Positions 38,752 through 50,464 of a DNA stretch of 64,000 nucleotides are shown in pieces; position 1 is the stretch's first letter, and each line of letters begins with the position of its first letter. The notes under the pieces were generated by a model. It was not told the DNA's origin. It did not search any database and saw nothing but the letters and a program-made list of their open reading frames with translations. The position numbers and the translations under genes are program-made. The DNA comes from Oryzias latipes (lineage: Eukaryota; Chordata; Actinopteri; Beloniformes; Adrianichthyidae), in contig NC_019879.2 in NCBI RefSeq assembly GCF_002234675.1, positions 87,501-151,500 of the forward strand, given 5' to 3'.

Positions 38752-40691
38752 CTCTGAAGCTAAACTCGTCTTTTGTGACTTTCTGGCTTATTGCAAATTG
38801 AAGAATGCTTCATCTCACCATCATCAAAAACTTTCATAAAAATAACACTCAGCCAAGGAAACAACACGCTAAAAACAGGCATGTTTACAGAACATGGGAC
38901 TCTCCAAAAACTTAAACTAAAGCGCTAAAGTAACAACAGTGTCTTTCAATGAAAACAACAGGAGAAACAAGTTCCATCCATGTGACGCACAGCAGCCTCA
39001 ACAACCCAGAAAAACCATGTTTGGAATGATTTCACTCAAGTCACGTGACCCACAAGGAATGCTGGGTAATGTAGCCACATAGAATAGCAGGGACTTTGCT
39101 ACAGTGGTGGCTAGCAGTGCCTGGATTCTGCACTAAGCTGTGCTTCTGAATCCAGGATCTGAGAGTGATGTCAGAGGGAAGCGGCGTTCATGAGGACACG
39201 CCAACGTTTCTCCACTTCTAAGGAACCAGGTGGAAATCGACATTCAGAACTGGAAATGACTGAAGTCAAAACACAAAAATGGACACAACCTCACAGCATT
39301 TCAGCTCTGACACTGATGCTCAGCACCCGGGCTGTTGGCAGCAGTCCCCCCGCCGTGACGGGCGCCAAACGAACACCACTGTGTGTCCGTGAAAACAACC
39401 AACCCAGAGCATGGCGGCTTTTTTCTGAGGGACCAGCATCGTCCGAGTTTGGAGCAAATCCAGACAAAAGTCTTTCCTAAAACACAAACACACACTTCAG
39501 CTGGGCTCCGGCCTCTCAGCACACAACCATCAGCCGACTCCTCTTGATCTCTGATTGGCTGTTCACAGCTTCTTACAAATGTTTTCAGTTTCCAAACATT
39601 TATGGATTTCTTGCCAAAAGGATGTGAGTCCCAGATGACATGGTTGGCTTCAGATGAGCCACATAACCTCCAACAGCTTGATGTCTCTTTTGTGGGGGGG
39701 TGATAAAGAATCTATGCTTTTCCCTCCAAATTCATGTTTTCATTTTCATGAACTTGACCTTCAGGGCGTGGCAGGAAAACATCACATATATGTGTGAGAA
39801 CACACGGCTGCAGAATTCTGGATTTTCAGATTCAACCCTTTGCCGTCTGCATCCCTACGGTTCTCACATTTTGGTGAACCTCGGCTCCCAAAGTTTGATT
39901 TTGGTTCTTCCCTGAGGGTTTACTTCAATGGAGGTTCTGTGTTTGGCCCGTGTCCTGCATGTGGATCAGAGGGAAGTCACTGCACCAGAACCGAAGCCGG
40001 AAGACGTGGGGTGGAGGAACTGTTGGAGGAGCCGGCGTCCTCCGTCCCGCTCTGCAGCTTTTTGAGTGAGGGGCTTCCGCTGCGTCCTGGGGGGGGGGGG
40101 GGGTTAGCATCTGCAGTGGTTTCCTGTTGATGTTTGGACTCTTCTTTCAACTCTGTTTCCAGCTTCCAGCAGGTCCAGTTCCTGCTGCAGCCTCCAGACT
40201 GACAGTGTTACAGTGTTTCCAAGTGTGGCTGTAAAATGTGTGTGTGGGGGGGGGGGGGGGGGGCTATAACTACAAGAACTTGTGTTGATGATGTGATGAG
40301 GAAAGCTCAGACTTTTCAAGTTTGTATAATTTCTCTCCATTAAACTGTGACACGACCGAGCCGGCCTGAACACCCCCTTTGCTGTAGAGTCTAGAAACCA
40401 AGCAGGGGGGGCCCAGACGGTCTTTGGTGGGACCACCAGATACTGTGAGTTACTGCAACCATGTAGAGGCATTCTACTGTATTTCCATGTGCCAGTACCA
40501 AGTGTGGATACATCCGGAGGGTTGGGAATGTCCATGCCAGAACCAAAGCCAGATCACATCATTGAACAGAACAGAACTGATCCCTCAGAGGAGAAACTCC
40601 CCCAATATGGACACTGGTTTCAGTTCAACCAAATAAGGTCCGACAGACAGAAAAGCACACACAGGTCAAGGTCATTCATCCAGTCCATGTG

Positions 40692-40860
40692 TTTGGTGGT
40701 TTAGTGCGGGCTTTCGACCACATCCCCCGTGTTGTCCTGTAGAGGGCGCTCTGGTAGTGTGGGGTCCAGGGAGCCTTACTGAAGGCTGTCCGGTCTCTGT
40801 ATGAGCGGAACAAGAGCTTGGTTCACAGCCGGCATCAAGTCTGACCTGTTCCCGGTGCAC
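40692..40860 (+). pseudogene. RTE/Rex3-type LINE reverse transcriptase fragment
   Basis: The plus strand reads like the Rex3-type block '..FDHIPRVVL', then '..LKAVRSLYERNKSLVH', then 'SDLFPVHVG', with stops and indels between. The fragment ends where the next LINE begins. Confidence 0.6.
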
Positions 40861-41540
40861 GTTGGAGCGGCTCTTCCTCAAGCTCCTCAGACCCCAGGTG
40901 CTGCACGCTGAGGACCCCCTACAGTTCGCCTACCAGGCAGAGGTTGGAGTAGAGGATGCCATCCTCTACCTCCTGCACAGAGCCCACTCGCATCTGGACA
41001 AGGGAAAGGGCACTGTGAGGATTACTTTCCTGGGGCCTCATTTATAAAGGTTGCGTACGCACAAAAGAAGGCGTACGCCACTCTCTACGCAATAGTTGAG
41101 ATTTATAAAAAGCAAACTTGACGGGAAAATGTGCGGTCCTTCATTCAAGCTCTGACCCAGGCGTACGCACAAAAACGGGTGAAATGAGAAACGGCGACAC
41201 CGTCGGCAGATGGAAGAAACACGTGAAAGTGAAAATGACAATCCTGCCTCTCAGAAATAACATGAAGACTTCACAAAGCAAGTCTGAAAATTAACAGCTA
41301 CACCAACACCCGTTTGATCGATCAGCAGTGAAACAAACAAAAAAAATCAAACGAAAATTACAACAGAAATTCAAATGAACACTTATTTGCAGAAAGAAAA
41401 GTGAAATATGTTCTACAATATTGGCATGTTGTGCAATTCATCCTCATAAATAATATAGTTAACAGAACGAAATAATGTACAAAACTGATATTCTCGTTAA
41501 TGTGTCCGTCTGGCGGAGCAGATATAGGTGCGGGCGTTCG

Positions 41541-41796
<256 letters not shown>

Positions 41797-42070
41797 TGCA
41801 TTAATTGTCCACTGGGGAAAGTTGTTTTCATATTAAAACATTTCTTCATAAGCTACAGAATTATGGTATTCATGCATATGCCTTTAGTTTGTTTTATTTT
41901 TGATGAAACAATGTATGGCGTATGTCTCGACCATTCAGAAAGCAACAAGAAATTACATTTGCTGATCAATTTCCCATTTCCACGTGGATTATTACCGACA
42001 TCTGCAGCTTGTCAGATGTAATTAAATGGAGGGAAATAAAATGCCCCATCACAATGCGTAATGACGCACA

Positions 42071-42208
42071 ATGGCTGATCTTGCGCTCTTAGAAGATGTG
42101 GCAAATGGAAGAATTCGGAGTGAACGCATCTTTAGACAGCAAGAAGACTTGCTGGCAAACGAGGACGAGTGGCTTATGAGCCGGTTCCGACTTCCTCTGC
42201 GGGCTTTT
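42071..42208 (+). pseudogene. Harbinger (HARBI1-like) transposase, N-terminal piece only
   Basis: About 46 codons from ATG: 'MADLALLEDVANGRIRSER', then 'FRQQEDLLANEDEWLMSRFR' and 'LPLRAF'. The 'DEWLMSRFRLP' segment is the conserved N-terminal block of HARBI1-like transposases. After 'LP' the frame runs into unrelated low-complexity sequence. The catalytic DDE domain is missing through an internal deletion. Compared with a usual length near 350 residues, only about 13 percent remains. Confidence 0.75.
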
Positions 42209-42257
42209 GGGGGGGTGTCACCCGGTGCATCTGGCGCGTCGGTGCTCCCCCTGCGCC

Positions 42258-42673
42258 TCAGTCACCACTCCACTTAAGGGATTTCTCAATTATTGCTGCC
42301 AGTCTCTCATCAGGAGGGGTCAGCTCCGGTGTCCCCCCCCCCCCCCCCCCCCCCCCACACACACACACCCGTGGCAGACACGGGTGTGTGTGTGGGGGGG
42401 TGGGGGGGTGGGGGGTCAGCGCTAGACGTTTTTTTGCCTCGACTTTGATGTCCGACCTTTTCTTTTTTCTTTCGGCCACGGTCCGAGGTTGTGAGGCTGC
42501 AGCATTTACAGCGTCTGCCGCCGTCTGCCACTCACGTGCCTTTTTGGCATTAGTAATGCCCACACTGTGCCCTCCAAACAACACTTTTCTCCTCTTTTCC
42601 ACCTCGCCAACGATAACTTCTACTTCACATTGAGTGAAGTTACGTTTTTTTCATTTCCTCTCTGTGTTGCCAT
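42258..42673 (-). pseudogene. Harbinger Myb/SANT-like DNA-binding protein, broken
   Basis: Minus-strand frame with 'NFTQCEVEVIVGEVEKRRKV', 'LFGGHSVGITNAKKAREWQT', 'AADAVNAAASQPRTVAE' and 'KKKRSDIKVEAKKRL', a Myb/SANT-like (NAIF1/MSANTD-type) domain. It helps bring the Harbinger transposase to the transposon ends and nucleus. Two ATGs precede it (42671-42673 and 42652-42654), but both are out of frame with the domain because of a 7-base A run, one base away from a length that would keep the upstream ATG in frame. Where an AE-V-KKKW motif is usual, AERKKKR stands. The C-terminal part is interrupted by a C/CA hairpin, after which 'TPELTPPDERLAAIIEKSL' resumes. It is most likely inactive. Confidence 0.7.
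42352..42400. repeat. inverted repeat / hairpin of C and CA tracts
   Basis: The left arm (C run, then CACACACACACCCGTG) pairs perfectly with the right arm (CACGGGTGTGTGTGTG, then a G run). The loop is GCAGA. The stem is at least 22 bp. The C run extends further left, to about 42333. Confidence 0.9.
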
Positions 42674-44095
42674 GGTTTCGCAATCTATGAATATTCATTT
42701 GTGGGCGTTTCACGGACTATTTATGGGCAACTATAGGTGTGTCATGAGGCCGCAAAAGCTGCGCAGCATTTAGAATTGGTTGTGATTTATTAAGAGAAAG
42801 ATGCGTAGGATGTGCGTGCGCACGGTTTTATAACTCCGAATATTTCTGTGCGTACGCACATCCTATGTTTCATCCGTACGCCACTTCTGACGCAAATCCT
42901 ACGCAAAGTTTTATAAATGAGGCCCCTGGACTTTTCCAGTGCCTTCAACACTATCCAGCTACTTGTACTCCAGGAAAAACTCTCCAGTATGCGAGTGGAC
43001 CCGTGCCTGGTTGCTTGGATTTCCAGTTACCTCACCGACAGACCACAGTACGTCAGGCTGAAGGACATCACGTCTGACACTGTGGTCAGCAACATGGGAG
43101 CTCCACAGGGGACTGTACTTCCCCCTTTCCTCTTCACCCTGTACACCGCGGACTTGTGCTACAACTCGGACACGTGTCACATCCAGAAGTTCGCAGATGA
43201 CACAGCCATCGTGGGGTGTATCAGTGGCGACGAGGAGGAGGAGTACAGGAGCCTGGTGGATGATTTTGTTGTCTGGAGCCACAAAAACAACTTACAGCTC
43301 AACACCTCCAAGACTAAGGAACTGGTCGTCGACTTTGGGAGGGACAGACCCAACCCCAGACCAGTTCTGATAGGAGTGGAGGATGTGGAGGTCGTGCAGA
43401 CCTATAAATATCTTGGGCTGTGGCTGGACAACAAGCTGGACTGGACGAGCAACACGGGGCAGCTGTACAAGAAGGCCCAGAGCAGGATGTACTTCTTGAG
43501 GAGGTTAAGATCCTTCAACATCTGCAAGAAGCTCCTGGGGATCTTCTACCAGTCTGTGGTCGCCAGCGCTCTAACGTACGCTGTGGTGTACTGGGGGGGG
43601 CACCTCAAAGACAGACTTCTCCAGGCTGGAGAAGCTGATCAGGCGGGCTGGCTCTGTGGTTGGCACAAGGCTGGACCCTCTGGCTACTGTGGCAGAGAGA
43701 AGGACACTCAAAAAACTAACGGGTATCCTGGACAATACCACCCACCCTCGTCACACGACCATCAGCAGCCAGAGAAGCACCTTCAGCAAGAGGCTGCTCC
43801 TCCCAAGGTGCAGCACTAATAGACTGAGGAACTCCTTTGTCCCCCGGGCCATCAAACTCTTTAACCACCACTTAGGAGGGGGGAGGGGGGCAGAAGAGAA
43901 AGGGCCTGAATGACTTTTTGTTTTTTTACATTTTTGCAGAACTGTAAACTGTTTTTTCTGTTTTTACTTTTCTGATTACTGAACTGCTTTTTCCTACATG
44001 TATGTCTAATAGTCCTGTATGCGATGGAGATGTCAATTTCCATGCGGGAACCTCCCAAAGGGAGAAATAAAGTTGTCTATCCTATCCTATCCTAT

Positions 44096-44949
44096 GTTGG
44101 ACTCCAACCCTTCATCACCGATTGGTTGAAATGAACCGGTCCAGTTTGTGAGGATGAACGGAGCTGACGTTTGTCACCAAAATGACTCACAGGTGGTTGT
44201 GATGAACACGGGCAGGATTTTCCCCCTCTGCTGCCTCTCATCCATCCTTGGCTTCCTTCCTGTCATTCTTTCAGTCTAAACAATGACCGAGCAAAATACA
44301 AAAACAGAAAACTTGACCTAAAAGTGACCAAAACAGCCTTCTACCACATCAACTCACTTGTGACACAGTGATGCTGTTGTGATGCATCGTGTCTTTGTTT
44401 AATCTGCATCTCCCCCTGAAAGAACTCAGAACAGATGGGGGGGGGGGGGGGGGGGGTCTCCTCTGTTTGCTGGATGACCTTCAGCTTCTGTTGTCAGTCC
44501 CAGCAGCCCAAACGGCAGCTCTCCCCTCCTCTGTGTGCTGAGCATCCACAGAGCATTCCAAACCAGGAGAAGAGGATCATGGGCCGAATCATCATGGGTC
44601 TAAACTCTAAATTCTAGGATTCTTCAGCTGTGATGTCTCATTCTCTGGGATCACCAGCGCCCTCTGCCTCGAGGCATGCGTACTGCAGGCCTCACCTATT
44701 ATGTTTCTAATGCACATTTTTACCAGATAAAAAATGAGATGAAATGGGTCACAAACTGGCACCAATCAGACTGTAATAAAGAGTCTTTTATGATGATGGA
44801 AAGCCAGTACAGTGCATGCGTCAGCTGCACTTCCTGTCAGTGTGTGCAGGTGAGGCACGAGCTGCCAGTGCCTTACCTGCTGCTTTATGGTGTATTTAAA
44901 CAGGTAAATAACAGGCGTGAGAGCATCAGAGGAGAGACGGGGTAGTCAG
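44096..44949. other. intergenic, no gene seen
   Basis: Contains a G run of about 19 near 44438, otherwise ordinary sequence between the LINE tail and the hAT element. Confidence 0.5.
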
Positions 44950-47938
44950 TAGGGATGGCCCGTTTGACACGGGGCTTCGGCGCGCGGTTCACCTTCATGA
45001 AACAGAGTGTTTCGGCACAATGTTTCAAAGCGTGTGTCAACCAGCGCAGATCACGTGATTGATGACGTATGACGCGCCAAATGCATCACTCACCTGAACC
45101 AGGTTTCAGATCTCAGGTGTGTTTGATCAGAAGGGCGCGCTGTTGTCTATAAATACAGATGAATCCCAAACAACGTTTCCCGACCAGTTCTGTTGTTTCC
45201 CGTGTATCGTAAGAATCAACGTCATGGCACCCGGTAAAAAACGTTCTGTGGCTTGGGATCATTTCAACTTGATTTCTCCAAATAAGGTAATTATACACTA
45301 TTAACGTTATTTTATTAGTAGCCATTGCTGATTATGTCAGTTTTATAGGTATGTCTGTCAGTTGAAAGGAATCATTTTTATTCTTTCCATTTTTTTTTTT
45401 TTGGTGCAATGTTTGATTTGCAAACATGAATTTGCATTTAATGATAGTACATCCTCCATGATGCGACATCTCCGCTCCGTTCATCATATTGAAACTCCGC
45501 AGTCGGCAAATCAAGCCTTCAATCCACCTTGTATTGGTAATAAGAATATATCCAACTAATGGCACACTAAGAACTGAAATAGATAGCTCAGTGGAAAAAG
45601 CAGTGACATGTGAATGCTGAGGTTCCGGGTTTGAGGCTCAGCTTCTACAATAAATATTTTTTTTTTTCTTCATATGTATATTTTGCAGTGTCAAGAAAGC
45701 AAGAACTTGATTCTGCATTGGTGGATATGATTGTAATGGATGCACAACCATTTTCAATTTTTGAAGACAAAGGCTTCAAGGTAAGGTGGCTAATATTATA
45801 TAGCATTTACATTATTTATGTTTTTGTGTACATAATAAGTTGTATTTTATTTGTCACTATTAGGCTTTTGTCAACCCATCCTACATAATTCCTAATAGGA
45901 AGGCCTTGAAGACAATGGTGGAGGAGAAGTACAAAGCCAAAAAGGAGAAGGCTTTAGATGTGGTCAGCAGGGCCTCTGCTGTCAGCCTTACAGCAGACAT
46001 GTGGACATCCATTAACATGGACGCTTACTTGGCTGTAACATGCCATTTTATCACCGAGGAGGTAGGTATCCCCTGCTTTGTGCAATGCTTTGGTTTATGT
46101 ATCTCAGTTTGACTTTGTTCATTCTAGGTGGAGCTGGCCTCTGTGGTCTTGGGGGTTCTGAAGTTTCCCCAAACCCACACTGCAGCTCACTTGGCTGAGG
46201 CCAAAAATCTTCTCATGGAAGAATGGGGAATTAAAGGGAAGGTGCGAGCCAGATCAATAAAGTACAAAATCATTCATCAATATGGCCTCCCACTACCTAA
46301 TATACATGATTTTTGAACATGTAATCTTTCTTCCAGGTGACAGGCCTGGTTACAGACTGTGCTCCCAACATGGTTGCATGTGCTAATATATTACTGCTTC
46401 GGCACATAATGTGTTTTGCACATATGCTTAATTTGGTGGTGAAAAAGTCCCTTGCCCAAACCCCTGAACTAGAGGATATCCGAAGTAAGGGGCGTAGGAT
46501 TGTCGGTCTTTTTAAATCCAGCACCACAGCGAAGGAGAAGCTGTCAGAGATGCAGCGACAGCTGGCCAGGCCAGAGCACAAATTAATACAAGAGGTGAAA
46601 CATTTTTTTTTTAAATCTAAGATTTTACATGTTTTTGCAGTTGTTTATTGTGTTACTTTCTTCTCTCCTTTAAAATGTGCTTGCTGTCTTATCTTAGGTG
46701 GAAACAAGATGGAACAGCACATTTAATATGTTGGAAAGGTTGTTTAAGGAGAGAGAGCCACTGGGGGCAGCTCTGGCCACCCTCCATACAGACCTTCCTC
46801 CACTCACCTCAGAGGACTACCAGGCCATACACCACTGCTTGAGCGTTCTTTCACCGTTTCAAGAGGCCACAGTTGAGCTTTCGACAGAAAAACAAGTGTC
46901 AGCATCCAAAGTCATTCCCATGGTCAAAATGCTGAAACATTACATCTCAAGCAGGTGTGGTCAGATCACACACCCACTTGGTGAAAAACTGGCCACTAAC
47001 TTGAAGAACAATCTCCATGAGAGGTTTTCAGCTCTGGAGAAGGTCACTGCTCTGTCAATGGCAACCTTGTTGGACCCAAGGTTTAAAGAGCTGGGGTTCT
47101 GCAGCCAAGGCTCTGCCCACACGGCCATAGAGCGACTCACTAAAGAGTGTGCTGCAACAATGCAGGCGCTACTTCCAGAGGCACAGCCACAGTCGCCACC
47201 TAGAGAAGGTCCTTCAAGTCAGCAGGAAGATGGTGGTCTCTGGGCCCTGCTGGACAGGCATGTGGGGGTTCAACAGCAGGTGACCAGCACAACTGCCAGT
47301 GCAACAGTGGAGGTTCAGAGGTACAGTAAAGATTAGAATCCTCATCATAACTTCTGCTCATTTTAGACTGGTGCATGACAATAGGCTATTAATGTCCTTC
47401 TAGGTACTTAAAGGAACCTCACATCCCAAGGACTCAGGACCCACTGAGATACTGGGTTACCCACAAGGTTTTATACCCACATCTCTACAAGCTGGCAAGG
47501 AAGTTTTTATGCACACCAGCTTCATCTGTGCCTTGTGAGAGGATCTTCTCCAAGGCTGGCGAAATCGTCAGCCAAAGATGAAACAGGCTGAAGCCCAGCA
47601 CAGTGGAGAAAATTCTGTTTTTAAATAAAAATCTATAACATGTATCCCACCCAGTCATGTTAGACCCTGGTTCACAAGCACTCATTCTCACTTTATACAT
47701 GGCATTCACAATGTAACACAAGCACTTCTCACAAATCTTCAAACATTGTCTTTGTTTTATTTCCACACTGAAGTGTTACAAGGGCAAGGAACTTAGTGGA
47801 GTAGATGATATATGTCCTGTCTGCCACCAGATGCCGCTGTTCTGTGTGGTTTCGAAGCCCCAAATGCTTCATTCATTTTTCTGGCACATTTACACGAAGC
47901 CCCATGAGAGCTTCATGGGGCTTCGATTCCCATCCCTA
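44950..47938 (+). mobile_element. hAT transposon, full length (2989 bp), transposase damaged
   Basis: Both ends are TAGGGATGG in inverted orientation, and each carries a nearby GGGGCTTCG motif. The flanks are a perfect 8-bp direct repeat GTAGTCAG (44942-44949 and 47939-47946), the hAT signature. A multi-exon BED-finger transposase gene fills the interior. The intact ends and duplication suggest a fairly recent insertion. Confidence 0.92.
45224..47638 (+). pseudogene. hAT (ZBED-like) transposase, eight exons, two lesions
   Basis: Exons by splice sites and frame: 45224-45286, 45404-45536, 45689-45780, 45864-46061, 46128-46241, 46337-46594, 46698-47320 and 47404-47638. Phases agree throughout. 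In order, the protein has a BED zinc finger ('CLICKHEF' ... 'MMRHLRSVHH'), the first catalytic Asp in 'LTADMWTS', the second in 'GLVTDCAPNM', the Glu near 'PFQEATVELS', and the C-terminal dimerisation block ('RYWVTHKVLYPHLYKLA' through 'SSVPCERIFSKAGE'). Full length would be about 571 residues. Lesion one: exon 2 is preceded by TG, not AG, after a long T run. Lesion two: a TGA at 47579-47581, where the family has Arg before 'NRLKP', removes the last 19 residues. Changing C to T in CGA gives TGA, a typical CpG decay. It cuts and inserts its own DNA in related elements; this copy is probably inactive. Confidence 0.85.
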
Positions 47939-47946
47939 GTAGTCAG

Positions 47947-49079
47947 GATCCAGGCGAGGGTCTGGGCAGGCAGCAGGCAAACAGTCAGAAACAGGGTCAG
48001 GAGACAGATCAGGTCCAGGTCCAACGCTCTGAGAGCTGAAGTCTGCTGTGGTTGATGAGTGAATGAGAGTCAGGTGTGCAGCATCCAGGAAGTGGGGTTG
48101 CTGGGAGATGAAGTGCATTCAGTACTCTGGAGACTGCTCCCAGGGGGGGGGGGCAGAGCTCTGACTGTTGACAGTAGTCATGTCTAAAATTTAATGTTTG
48201 ATTTTTATTTTTAATAATAAAAAGTAAATCCATCTTATTTAATACTTCAATATTTTATGCTATGTTTTGCATGACTGCACATCACTTCAATAAAACCACG
48301 AGCGTCACATGGAGACATGGACTGACTCCACAGCTGACAGACTGTCATCTTCTTCAAACATTTGGAGTCATGATGTCTTTCTTATCATCGTGGAACATCT
48401 GCTTAAGCTCCTGCAATGAGACAAAGAACAGCCACAAGAACCACAGAGGTGCGGCCTGACAGCAACGCCAGCAAGAAAAATACAACACAATCCATATTCC
48501 TAGCAGACCTCTGTCTTTTTAATGTTGTGTGAGGATTTAGACATTTTAACAATAATTGTGACAAAACTGTTGCTAAAGTGAAAAAGTTCAATCTAAAGCC
48601 CTGAATGGAGCAGTTTGTCTCCCCTCCATCTTCCCACCTCCACCCTTGGAATGAAAACAGCAGAACTTCTGTCTGATCCAAGTCAACACTTTCATTCAAA
48701 ACCAGACCGGAAACAGACTTCAAAATAAGACAGCAACGCTGTAAAAACAAACATGTTCATACGTGTGTGTGTGTGTGTGTGTGTGGAGAAGTGGAATCAA
48801 CTGTGTTAACTGAAAATGTGAGCATCACAGAAAAAGTTCAGGTTAGATTTCACGTTCACTCGTTCAGTGATAAAGTTCATCTTTTTTCACTGTGTGTTTG
48901 GGGGGTGGGGGAGGGGTGAAGGTGGGAATTCACGCTGTAAACCTACAGAGGAATCCGAACACCAATACTTTGAATGTTAGCTTCATTTGCAAAACGTTTC
49001 ATCGTTTTGTCCGTTTTATTTTGAAATCCAGAGCGGAAGTCTCCTGGTTCAGGTCGGTCCTTCACTTGTGAAAGAAACT
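47947..49079. other. intergenic upstream of RFTN2; no gene seen
   Basis: Holds a G run near 48140, a (TG)n run at about 48763-48784 and a G-rich stretch near 48900. No exon is recognisable. Confidence 0.5.
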
Positions 49080-49318
49080 TCAGTGCCGGACACGGGCGCG
49101 CATTCCGCTTCACGTGCGCAATTTACAGAGTTTTCCCACATTTAGCACGCACGCGTGCGCCACTGTTCTCTCGTGCACCCGCAGTTTCCCGGTCCTCTAG
49201 TCTTTTTTACGCGCCGCGCGCGCGCGCGCGGGTCTGATCGGGAGGAGCAACGGGACGGAGGCGCGATGGAGCCGCGCCGTTAGGACCTGAGAGCTGCTCC
49301 ATCCCCGCCTCGGAGGCC
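49080..49318 (+). promoter_or_regulatory. RFTN2: RFTN2 CpG-rich promoter and 5'UTR with short uORF
   Basis: GC and CpG content rise sharply up to the start codon, with an alternating CG stretch at about 49211-49231 that could adopt Z-DNA. A five-codon upstream frame starts ATGG at 49266 with G at -3 and +4, and stops at 49283, 35 bases before the main ATG. The transcription start is not known from sequence, so whether the uORF is in the mRNA is inferred. Confidence 0.55.
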
Positions 49319-50433
49319 ATGGGCTGCGGCTTGCGGAAACTGGAGGAGCCGGAGGACAGCAGCCCCGGGAAGATCTACTCCACCCTGAGGAGGCCGCTGG
49401 TGGAGACCCGCACGGAGAGCGCCTACGACTACGTCCTGCTGGACTTCAGCCTGGAAGGTGACGGACGCTGCTCTCTGCTCGCAGCGGAACCCTAGAAGTT
49501 CTTGAAAGTCGGATCATCGCATTCACAAGTTATGACGTCACATATACACGTGTTTGAGTGCATCGTTTCCATCCTGACCATCAGTTTCTGTTCGTGAGGA
49601 AGTTTCAGATTTTCTCCTCATCACATCCAGGATGACTGAATGCTCCTGGGCCTGGCAGACCAAACTCAGGGAAAAGGCGGTTTTTAGTGCGGTTCGGAGG
49701 TGAACGTGGGCAGCAGTTAGTCAGGCGCAGCGAGGTGTTCCGGTCTGCTGCCGCCCCGCAGGACTGATCACGAACAGCAGGAGGTTCTGGAGGACCTTCA
49801 GCCGCCGTTCAAAGCCTCCTCCTGACCAGCCGCCGTCCTCCTCCGGAGGAGCGCGAGGCAAACAGGGAAAAGCAAAGGTTCCCGCTTCCACTGATCATGG
49901 AGGGCAGGTCACTGGGGGTTACAGGAGGACCGTGCTCCAAAGTCCAGCTTTACTGCTCAATAACATTTTGGGGGGGTGTTTGTGTGTTTTGATCACCTGT
50001 TGTGATCGACACTCAAACTTTCATGCGTTCATGATCCGGTCGTCCATTGGTCACAGCTCTACTTTCTCCTCCTCAGTTGCTGCCCTTGGATAGGTTGAAG
50101 TGGGCGGAGCCAACTCAAATTGCCCCTTCCAGAAACCAAGCAGAAAGTGAGAGATGGTCAGTCCTCTGTGTTCCTGAAACAACCTCGTAGATCCACTTCA
50201 GATCCACAGGCCTGCTGCATGTTTTCAGGTCCAGTTAAAGGTTCTGGTCTGGTCGTGGTCTGGTCCAGAACTGGTTCCGCTGGTCATCTGGGTTTGGTCT
50301 GTCAGACTTTCATGAACCTTTAACTGAAATACTAAGTGAGGTTCTCATGCAGCTCTCTGGATATCAGCTGCTGACGGTCCAAATGGTTTCCTGCTGCTGG
50401 TTCCAAACTCAGAGGTTCACTAGAGGACACCCC

Positions 50434-50464
<31 letters not shown>

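Larger units (their letters stand above)
38014..40691. other. intergenic with several long poly-G runs; no gene seen
   Basis: G runs of about 14-23 bases lie near 38262, 38527, 38612, 40090 and 40247. The rest has no recognisable coding exon or transposon end. Confidence 0.5.

Noticed and set aside
45575..45650. tRNA-like stretch in a hAT transposase intron
   Set aside because: 'TAGCTCAGTGG' and a 'GGTTCCGGGTTTGAG' segment recall A and B boxes, but the spacing and ends do not make a cloverleaf. At most it is a decayed SINE.
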